64,000 nt of DNA from the NCBI RefSeq assembly GCF_022347765.1, contig NZ_JAKRFZ010000015.1, positions 1 through 64,000 on the forward strand, read 5' to 3'. The notes below the pieces were generated by a model that was given only the letters and a program-made list of their open reading frames with translations, had not been told where the DNA came from and searched no databases. This document shows positions 18,971-25,807 of this stretch, piece by piece. The translations under genes were made by a program, and so were the position numbers. Each line of letters starts with the position of its first letter. The stretch's first letter is position 1. This DNA is from Pseudoalteromonas sp. OOF1S-7. Its GTDB lineage: Bacteria; Pseudomonadota; Gammaproteobacteria; Enterobacterales; Alteromonadaceae.

Positions 18971-19624
18971 GTGCTAAAATCCCGCATGCCGTATAACCGT
19001 GCTCAGTTTGTAACGAGCGCGCCAGATATTTCCCGATTACCCGCCGACACCGGCATTGAAGTTGCGTTTGCCGGACGCTCCAATGCGGGAAAATCCAGTG
19101 CGCTGAACGCCCTGACCGATCAAAAACTGGCACGGACCAGTAAAACACCGGGCCGTACTCAGCTCATTAACACTTTCTCACTCGACGACGACAAGCGCCT
19201 GATTGACTTACCGGGTTACGGCTTTGCAAAAGTGCCATTGGAAATGAAGAAGAAATGGCAGAAGTCGCTGGGCGAATACCTGCAAAAACGCCAGAGCCTG
19301 AAAGGCATCGTCGTACTCATGGATATCCGTCACCCGCTTAAAGACCTGGACATGGATTTGATCAACTGGGCTGCAGGCAGTGATATTCCGGTTTTGGCAC
19401 TGCTAACTAAGGCCGACAAACTCAAGCAGGGCAAACGCAAAGCCGAGGTGCTGCAAGTCCGAAAAGCGCTGGCAGAGCTGAATGCAGACATTACCGTTCA
19501 CGCTTTTTCGTCGCTCAAGGGATTAGGCCTCAAAGAACTGGCCTGGCAGCTGGATGACTGGTTTTTGGGTCCGTATGTCAAAGAAGAAGAGGCAGAGCAG
19601 GACCCTCCTTCTGCCGCTCAATAA
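18971..19624 (+). CDS. engB: Ribosome biogenesis GTP-binding protein EngB/YsxC
   Basis: Essential GTPase needed for assembly of the large ribosomal subunit. It has 217 residues with G1 GRSNAGKSS, G2 TPGRTQ, G3 DLPGYG and G4 TKADK. The start is GTG at 18971, six bases after GAGGAG; a later ATG (18986) has no ribosome site. The gene is divergent from cytochrome c4. A convergent hairpin separates it from the DUF1285 gene. Confidence 0.96.
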   Translation: MLKSRMPYNRAQFVTSAPDISRLPADTGIEVAFAGRSNAGKSSALNALTDQKLARTSKTPGRTQLINTFSLDDDKRLIDLPGYGFAKVPLEMKKKWQKSLGEYLQKRQSLKGIVVLMDIRHPLKDLDMDLINWAAGSDIPVLALLTKADKLKQGKRKAEVLQVRKALAELNADITVHAFSSLKGLGLKELAWQLDDWFLGPYVKEEEAEQDPPSAAQ

Positions 19625-19631
19625 GCACATC

Positions 19632-19654
19632 AGGCTGCGCCACTGACGCAGCCT
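19632..19654. terminator. Convergent hairpin between engB and DUF1285
   Basis: AGGCTGCG (19632-19639) pairs perfectly with CGCAGCCT (19647-19654). It overlaps the DUF1285 stop codon. No long T run on either side. Confidence 0.55.
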
Positions 19655-20183
19655 AGCCAATCACAAATGGCTCATCAGCTGATGTCAAGATGAACGCCTC
19701 CCCCCGGCACTGTGCCAGCTCTGCCCATTGATAATAGACCGACCGACTTACTCGTGCCGACAAACCATAATTGAGCATTAAATACGGCACCTGCTGACCC
19801 TGATAAGATTTAAGCTGTAAGGGAAACTCGCTGCACACCGGCCATAATCTCCCGAGATTGTCCTGCGCAACGAATGTCGTTGCCAAACCCAATGTCGGTG
19901 CCACTGGGCAATGCTGCCAGGCGACAATCACAAATGGGCTGTCTGCGACCTCAACCGGGCAGGTTTCACTGGGAGATTTGAGCAAGTACTGATCCTGCTC
20001 AAAACACAGAACACTGGCGAGTAACTTGACGAGCCCTTCACGACCAATAGGTGCGCCCTGATGGAACCAGCACCCTTGTGCATCTATGGCAAACTCCCCA
20101 ACCCCGCATTCATCCGCGTGCCAGCGCCCGGTGGGCGCATGCTGCGTCACGTAATGCGAGATCAGCGCCTCAATCTTATTCAC
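19653..20183 (-). CDS. DUF1285 domain protein
   Basis: About 176 residues. CWFHQGAPIGREGLVKLLASV, DQYLLKSPSE and VADSPFVIVAW match the pattern of DUF1285, a two-domain beta-rich family of unknown function. The start is taken as GTG at 20183 because it overlaps the yceI stop codon, a coupled arrangement; an upstream ATG at 20222 would lie wholly inside yceI. Co-transcribed with yceI. Confidence 0.75.
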   Translation of the reverse strand: MNKIEALISHYVTQHAPTGRWHADECGVGEFAIDAQGCWFHQGAPIGREGLVKLLASVLCFEQDQYLLKSPSETCPVEVADSPFVIVAWQHCPVAPTLGLATTFVAQDNLGRLWPVCSEFPLQLKSYQGQQVPYLMLNYGLSARVSRSVYYQWAELAQCRGEAFILTSADEPFVIG

Positions 20184-20739
20184 TGAACACCAGATTAAAA
20201 GTGACAGGGACAGCCGTGGCAATCCGATTCAGGCTAGCAACCTTTCGCAGCGCTTCAATGCCTGTGTCCAGGCCAAAATCACGGCTGTTGATCAGAACGG
20301 CATGCAACGGTGTCACATGCAATTGCTGAGCCCCTTTATTGACCACCAAATCCACGTTTAGTGTGGCAACCTGACCATGCAGTGACAATGTCACAGGTAC
20401 CTGACGGATGATCTGCACACCGGGCTTCAATGCTTTGAGGTGTTGGCTTACATTCGCAGTGATCTTCGCTTCAGGAAACTTAGCCACTTCAAACAACATT
20501 TTTTTCATGCGTTCATTACGAATTGGGATCAGACTTTCGATGCTGCTCAGATCCAACCTCAGCTCCAACTCACCGGCTTTATTAATCGTACCAGAGAGTT
20601 GTTGAAAGTAATGATTCTCGGCAACACTACCCGACTTAATTGAAGTGAAACTCACATCGCTGTGCGTCGCGTCCAGTTGCCATGCCTGGGCAAACTGAGC
20701 TGATAAGCCAAGAACAGAAAAAATAAGGGGTTTAAGCAT
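20176..20739 (-). CDS. YceI family periplasmic protein
   Basis: 187 residues. A signal peptide (about 1-18, ending AQA) precedes a YceI lipocalin-like beta barrel: WQLDATHSDVSFTSIKSGSV at the start, RNERMKKMLFEVAKFPEAKI in the middle and DFGLDTGIE near the end. Proteins of the fold bind isoprenoid-type lipids. The start at 20739 is chosen because AAGGAAT lies five bases before it and it begins the signal peptide; the frame is open 89 codons further upstream but that part has no signal-like or conserved sequence. Confidence 0.88.
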   Translation of the reverse strand: MLKPLIFSVLGLSAQFAQAWQLDATHSDVSFTSIKSGSVAENHYFQQLSGTINKAGELELRLDLSSIESLIPIRNERMKKMLFEVAKFPEAKITANVSQHLKALKPGVQIIRQVPVTLSLHGQVATLNVDLVVNKGAQQLHVTPLHAVLINSRDFGLDTGIEALRKVASLNRIATAVPVTFNLVFSE

Positions 20740-20868
20740 GACGTATTCCTTGAAAATGAAAGTGGACATCTTAACTGCATACATCGAACGGATGCAACGC
20801 CATAGCGCGCAATACAGGCTTAACCTGTCGATTAAAATTGGACTTAACTTGAAAGATAAAATAGCAGG

Positions 20869-20995
20869 AAAAACCGGCTCGCACCATTCACATTGCGAGC
20901 CGTTATAGCAATCTGGGGAGAAGCTATCAATACACTGTATCTTCACTAGGAGAGATACATCATCAACAGGATGTCCTACAGGAAGAGGACGCGCG
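20869..20995 (-). ncRNA. Possible sRNA or terminated leader between polA and yceI
   Basis: On the minus strand a perfect 9-bp stem CGGCTCGCA/TGCGAGCCG (20875-20883 and 20894-20902) is followed by GGTTTTTCC, the form of a Rho-independent terminator. Transcription ending here would begin after the polA terminator at 21139, so a short RNA of at most about 260 bases is possible. The place corresponds to that of spf (Spot 42) downstream of polA in enteric bacteria and vibrios, but I cannot align it to Spot 42. It could equally be an attenuator in the yceI leader. The 5' end given is a guess. Confidence 0.3.
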
Positions 20996-21138
20996 CACTG
21001 TAACAAATCACCCAGGCGAAATAAACCACCAAAAGCAAGTTATGCGCCAATTTGATATTTTTTAAACATCAGACTGCACATTTTTACCTACCAGTTACAC
21101 CAGATACATTTGTGAGGCCCGTCATTACTGGGGTCCGG

Positions 21139-21168
21139 GCAATAAAAAACACGGCCAGGGCCGTGTTT
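21139..21168 (-). terminator. polA terminator
   Basis: AACACGGCC and GGCCGTGTT form a stem; on the minus strand it is followed by TTTTTTATTG. It lies about 20 bases after the polA stop codon. Confidence 0.88.
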
Positions 21169-21185
21169 TCAAACCTGTGCCCAGG

Positions 21186-23939
21186 TTAATGGGCTTGTTC
21201 CCAGTTGTCACCATAGTCCGCTTCAACCAGTAATGGGACATCCAGCTCGGCTGCCTCGCTCATTAGCTGACAGATATGTTCACTGTATTGAGCAACTTTA
21301 TCGGCTTTGACTTCAAAGACCAGTTCATCGTGTACCTGCATCAGCAGTTTAATATCACTGTCTTGCTGTGTAGCCAGCCACTGGGCCACTTTGATCATCG
21401 CCTTTTTAATGATGTCTGCGGCTGTGCCCTGCATCGGAGCGTTGATCGCAGCACGCTCAGCCGCCTTGCGACGCGCACCATTGCGTGCCTTAATATCTGG
21501 CAAATATAAACGACGACCGAACAGGGTTTCAACATAGCCCTGCTCTGCGGCTTTCTCTCGGGTCGACTCCATATATTCCAGTACACCCGGGAAGCGTTCA
21601 AAGTACTTATCCATATAGTGCTGTGCTTCGTGGCGCGGAATATCCAGCTGTCTGGCCAGGCCAAAGGCACTCATACCGTAGATCAGTCCGAAGTTGACCG
21701 CCTTGGCCTTACGACGCATATCGGAGGTGACCTCTTCCAGTGGCACTGAAAAAACTTCTGAAGCAGTTGCACTGTGGACATCTTTCCCCTCAGCAAAGGC
21801 TTTAAGTAAGCCCGCATCCTGAGATAAATGCGCCATGATCCGCAATTCAATCTGGCTGTAGTCCGCCGCCATGATCACATGATCCTGATCGGCAACAAAG
21901 GCCTGACGGATCCGGCGTCCGGCTTCATTGCGGATCGGAATGTTCTGCAGGTTAGGATCGGTGGAGCTGAGGCGACCTGTGGCGGTCACCGCCTGATGAT
22001 ACGAGGTATGCACACGCTGAGTCTGCTCGTTTACCATCTTAGGCAATTTATCGGTATAGGTAGATTTCAGCTTGGCCAGGCCGCGATACTCGATGATCAG
22101 TTTAGGTAACGGATAATCATGGGCCAGTTCCTGCAACACCTCTTCTGCCGTCGATGGCGCGCCTTTAGGCGTCTTCTTCAAAACCGGCAGCGCCAGCTTT
22201 TCGAATAGGATTGCCTGCAACTGCTTGGTCGAACTGAGGTTGAACTCTTCTCCAGCCAGCTCAAACGCTTCCTGCTCCAGCTCTTTAAGGCGCGTTTCAA
22301 TATTGTGGCTCTGCGTGGCCAACATGTCGCTGTCGATTTTAACGCCGGTGCGCTCAATCTCAGAAAGCACGCTGATCAGTGGCAACTCGATGTCTTCAAA
22401 AACACTTACCAAAGTTGGATGCTGCTGTAATTGCGGCCACAGGTGCTGATGCAAACGCAGAGTGATGTCGGCATCTTCAGCCGCATAGGGCGCGGCTTTA
22501 TCCAGCTCAATCTGATTGAAGGTCAGCTGGTTTTTACCTTTACCGGCGATCTCTTCAAAGCTGATATTTTTATGTCCCAGGTATTTAAGTGCCAGCGAGT
22601 CCATATCATGGCGCGTGCCCACACTGTTAAATACGTAAGATTCCAGCATAGTATCAAAGGCAATACCGTTGAGTTCCAGTCCGGCTCGGGCCAGCACACT
22701 CTTGTCGTACTTCAGGTTCTGCCCGACCTTCTTATACTTAGGATCTGCCAGAATCGGACCAATCAACTCAAACACCAGTTGCTTGTCGAGCTGTTCGGGC
22801 GCGCCCACATAATCGTGGCCCAGCGGCAGGTAAGCCGCTTCACCGGCAGCGACCGCAAAGCTCATACCAACCAGCTCCGCCTGCATGTAATCCAGACTGG
22901 TGGTTTCGGTATCAAAGGCAAACAGCTCGGCCTCGCGCAGCTTATCCAGCCAGCGATCCAGTTGTTCGCGCTCTAAAATGGTCTCATAGTCCACCTCAAC
23001 CGGTGGTGTAACCACAGAGTCCTGCTCTGTGTCTGCGGCCGTTTCCGGCGCGCTCTTACCATCCAGCAGTTCAGCCAGCCAGCGTTTGAATTCACACTGG
23101 CCATACAGCTCAATCAACTGATCTTTATTCATTTCCTGGATCTTGAATTGTTCCAGGTCTTGTTCAACCTCACAATCCAGTTTGATGGTTGCGAGCTCGT
23201 AGGATAACTTCAGTTGTGCTTCATGCTCTGTCAGCTTCTTGGCCATCGTTTTTGAGCCACGAAAGCCCAGATCAGCGATTTTATCCAGGTTGTCATAGAG
23301 TTCGTCAATCGATCCCAACCCCTGTAACATGGCCAGCGCTGTTTTTTCACCCACACCCGGTACACCCGGAATGTTATCTACTTTGTCGCCCATCAGGGCC
23401 AGATAATCGATGATCAGTTCTGGCCCGATACCAAACTTATCCACCACGCCCTGTGGATCTAAAATGGTGTTGGTCATGGTGTTGATCAGCGTGACATGCT
23501 CGTTGACCAGCTGAGCCATGTCTTTATCGCCGGTGCTGATCAGTACGTGTCTTTGCTGCTCTGACGCCAGGCGTGAGAAAGTACCAATGACATCATCTGC
23601 TTCGACCCCTTCGATACTCACAAGCGGCAAGCCCATCGCACGAATAATATCGTGGATCGGGGCTATCTGCGTACGCAGATCATCCGGCATCGGTGGACGA
23701 TGTGCTTTATATTCGCTGTACATCTCATTTCTGAAAGTCGGCCCTTTGGCATCAAACACCACTACCATATGGCTGGGCTGATATTGCTTGAGCAAGCTTT
23801 TCAGCATGTTGATAACACCATAGATGGCGCCTGTGGCTTCTCCTTTGGAGTTGGTCAGGTGCGGTGGCGCATGATAGGCACGAAACAAATACGACGAACC
23901 ATCGACCAGGATCAGCGGATTTTCAGGGATCTGAGACAT
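21186..23939 (-). CDS. polA: DNA polymerase I
   Basis: Fills gaps and removes RNA primers in replication and repair. It has 917 residues, close to the E. coli enzyme. The N-terminal 5'-3' exonuclease domain has DGSSYLFRAYHA, GVEADDVIGT and GDKDMAQLV. The 3'-5' proofreading domain keeps its acidic residues (FAFDTETTSLD), so it should be active. The polymerase domain shows DYSQIELRIMAHLSQD, RRKAKAVNFGLIYGMS and QVHDELVFEV. It is a single gene with its own terminator. Confidence 0.98.
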   Translation of the reverse strand: MSQIPENPLILVDGSSYLFRAYHAPPHLTNSKGEATGAIYGVINMLKSLLKQYQPSHMVVVFDAKGPTFRNEMYSEYKAHRPPMPDDLRTQIAPIHDIIRAMGLPLVSIEGVEADDVIGTFSRLASEQQRHVLISTGDKDMAQLVNEHVTLINTMTNTILDPQGVVDKFGIGPELIIDYLALMGDKVDNIPGVPGVGEKTALAMLQGLGSIDELYDNLDKIADLGFRGSKTMAKKLTEHEAQLKLSYELATIKLDCEVEQDLEQFKIQEMNKDQLIELYGQCEFKRWLAELLDGKSAPETAADTEQDSVVTPPVEVDYETILEREQLDRWLDKLREAELFAFDTETTSLDYMQAELVGMSFAVAAGEAAYLPLGHDYVGAPEQLDKQLVFELIGPILADPKYKKVGQNLKYDKSVLARAGLELNGIAFDTMLESYVFNSVGTRHDMDSLALKYLGHKNISFEEIAGKGKNQLTFNQIELDKAAPYAAEDADITLRLHQHLWPQLQQHPTLVSVFEDIELPLISVLSEIERTGVKIDSDMLATQSHNIETRLKELEQEAFELAGEEFNLSSTKQLQAILFEKLALPVLKKTPKGAPSTAEEVLQELAHDYPLPKLIIEYRGLAKLKSTYTDKLPKMVNEQTQRVHTSYHQAVTATGRLSSTDPNLQNIPIRNEAGRRIRQAFVADQDHVIMAADYSQIELRIMAHLSQDAGLLKAFAEGKDVHSATASEVFSVPLEEVTSDMRRKAKAVNFGLIYGMSAFGLARQLDIPRHEAQHYMDKYFERFPGVLEYMESTREKAAEQGYVETLFGRRLYLPDIKARNGARRKAAERAAINAPMQGTAADIIKKAMIKVAQWLATQQDSDIKLLMQVHDELVFEVKADKVAQYSEHICQLMSEAAELDVPLLVEADYGDNWEQAH

Positions 23940-24373
23940 AGTTATAGGGATCCTAAAATTGGAAGTTTTTAATCAGCGTTAGCATGCCATAAGGGCGGAC
24001 ATAAAACGAGTCTGGCACACTCCTAAACAACCCATGAAAAATGGGGATGCCCTGTGGATAACTTTGTAGATAAACACGAGCTATCGTCCCACACCTCAGA
24101 AAGAGGTCTAGGATTCAACTGTAAGACACTGGATATAAAAGGAAATTTCTTTTTACTCTTTTATATGCTTTAAGCTAAGATTGTGGATAGTGACTTTGGA
24201 GTCAGTTTACAGCCAACCTTTGAATGGCTATAAATTCACCGCTTTTTCTCAAGCGGACGCGTATACTAACACAAACGATCAAAGATCAAAGCAGATCCTT
24301 TATATTTTTTTCTAACTCGCGTAATGACAAAATTGCATATATCGAAAATTAAAGACCTTAAAGGGAGATCCCG
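23940..24373. other. Divergent intergenic region polA-elbB with two DnaA-box-like sites
   Basis: 434 bases without a gene, holding the divergent promoters. TGTGGATAA (24053-24061) is a perfect complement of the DnaA box TTATCCACA, and TGTGGATA recurs at 24182-24189 in the same orientation. A small hairpin, CCGCTT/AAGCGG, lies near 24240-24257. No small RNA gene is evident. Confidence 0.45.
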
Positions 24374-25024
24374 ATGAAACAAGTAGCGATCATTTTAAGC
24401 GGTTGTGGCGTCTTTGACGGTGCTGAGATCCATGAATCTGTACTCACTATGTTGCACTTAGAGCGTCAGGGAGCGCGTTATCAGTGCTTTGCGCCTGACA
24501 TTCAGCAGCATCATGTAGTCAATCACATTACAGGAGAAGAACAGGACGAGCAGCGCAACGTTCGAGTTGAAGCAGCGCGTATTGCGCGCGGTGAGGTCGC
24601 AGATCTGGCCACACTGGATCCCAGTGAGTTTGATGCATTGATCTTGCCTGGAGGATTTGGTGTGGCGAAAAACCTGTCTGATTTTGCCTTTAAGGGCGCA
24701 CAATCCAGTATTCTGGAAGCGGTGAAAACGAGCTGTCAGGCGTTTAACCAGCAAGGGAAACCCATTGCTTATTTGTGCATTGCCCCGGCACTGATTGGCC
24801 ATATTCATGCATCGGGCACACTCGCCACCATAGGAAATGACGAGGCAACCGCACAGGCGATTGAATCCTTGGGTGCCCGCCATGTGAACTGCGGCGTCTC
24901 TGACATCGTCGTCGATGACACCCATAAAGTGATCAGCACACCGGCCTATATGCTGGCAAGCTCTGTCAGTGAAGCATCCGACGGTATTGAAAAAGCCGTT
25001 CAAAAACTCATTGAGCTGGCATAG
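24374..25024 (+). CDS. elbB: DJ-1/PfpI-like glyoxalase ElbB
   Basis: 216 residues, of the ElbB (isoprenoid biosynthesis glyoxalase, SCRP-27A) group of the class I glutamine amidotransferase-like fold. Seen are ILSGCGVFDGAEIHE, LILPGGFGVAKNLSDFA and the nucleophile-elbow Cys in YLCIAPALI. E. coli ElbB has weak glyoxalase activity; its real role is uncertain. AAAGGGAG precedes the ATG. Single gene with its own terminator. Confidence 0.93.
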   Translation: MKQVAIILSGCGVFDGAEIHESVLTMLHLERQGARYQCFAPDIQQHHVVNHITGEEQDEQRNVRVEAARIARGEVADLATLDPSEFDALILPGGFGVAKNLSDFAFKGAQSSILEAVKTSCQAFNQQGKPIAYLCIAPALIGHIHASGTLATIGNDEATAQAIESLGARHVNCGVSDIVVDDTHKVISTPAYMLASSVSEASDGIEKAVQKLIELA

Positions 25025-25031
25025 TCCAGGG

Positions 25032-25060
25032 TGAGGCGGTAGTAGGCCGCCTCATCTTTC
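25032..25060 (+). terminator. elbB terminator
   Basis: TGAGGCGG (25032-25039) pairs with CCGCCTCA (25047-25054), followed by TCTTTC. Eight base pairs and a short T run. Confidence 0.75.
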
Positions 25061-25195
25061 GCAGATAGTTCAAAAAACCACCACACGGATGTAATTTCAC
25101 TATCATCACCCTATGATTTTTTGCCCTAACGCAATAAATTTTATTTTTTAGTCGCTTATAATCAAGTTTACGTTTTATAAATTAGTTGGTGACGT

Positions 25196-25236
25196 TATAA
25201 TCGGCTTAATTCCGTCATCCATCGTGATAGATCACG
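25196..25236 (+). promoter_or_regulatory. -10 box and palindrome upstream of cytochrome c5
   Basis: TATAAT (25196-25201) is followed by the palindrome CGTGAT-AG-ATCACG (25223-25236), about 24 bases before the start codon. The palindrome would lie in the 5' leader just after the transcription start and could be an operator. The inner spacing (2 bases) does not suit FNR (4) and the GTGA/TCAC distance does not suit CRP (6). Confidence 0.45.
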
Positions 25237-25260
25237 TTCAATTTGAAGTGAGCAAGGTAA

Positions 25261-25650
25261 ATGAAGAAACTTTCAGCAGCACTGTTATTGCTATCTACTG
25301 CGGCAATCGCACAGCCATTCGACAATTCTTTAACTGAAGAAGCGATTAAAAAGCGCCTTGAGTCTGTTGGCTCTGTCTATCTGGCGGGTGCCGAAGATAC
25401 TGCTGCCGCTGCCCCGACTGGCCCACGTACTGGCGAGCAAGTGTATCAAGCTTCCTGTTTTGCTTGTCATGGCACAGGCGCGCTAGGTGCACCTAAAACA
25501 GCTGATGACTGGGCACCCCGCATTGCCAAAGGCAAAGATGTACTGCTTGATCACGCGATCAATGGCTTCAATGCAATGCCACCTCGCGGTACTTGCATGG
25601 ACTGTAGTGATGACGAAATCGCCGCAGCCATCGACTTTATGATTAAGTAA
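25261..25650 (+). CDS. Cytochrome c5 family monohaem protein
   Basis: Periplasmic electron carrier of 129 residues. A signal peptide (about 1-17, ending AIAQP) is followed by an Ala-rich linker and one class I cytochrome c domain. The haem site is CFACH (in QASCFACHGTGALGAPK), the axial Met is likely in FNAMPPRG, and CMDC supplies the extra Cys pair typical of c5. AGCAAGG precedes the ATG. Single gene. Confidence 0.92.
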   Translation: MKKLSAALLLLSTAAIAQPFDNSLTEEAIKKRLESVGSVYLAGAEDTAAAAPTGPRTGEQVYQASCFACHGTGALGAPKTADDWAPRIAKGKDVLLDHAINGFNAMPPRGTCMDCSDDEIAAAIDFMIK

Positions 25651-25807
25651 ATAATCGCCGAATGGGGATGGATAGAACATCCCCTTCAATAGCGTGTCTT
25701 GTCGCAAAGTTCACGACAATTATCACCATATTGTTATTAAAATTTTGCACTTGACCCCTCATTGTAAAAATGAAAATATAAGAACAATAAATATACAATA
25801 ACAACTC

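Noticed and set aside
20740..21006. N-terminal extension of the yceI reading frame
   Set aside because: The extra 89 residues have no signal peptide or conserved features, while the ATG at 20739 has a good ribosome site and begins a signal peptide.
20869..21138. Spot 42 RNA
   Set aside because: The location fits, but the conserved 5' region of Spot 42 cannot be found, so only a generic sRNA or attenuator is proposed.
25223..25236. CRP or FNR site upstream of cytochrome c5
   Set aside because: Half-sites are too close together: 4 bases between GTGA and TCAC, 2 between the GAT/ATC arms.
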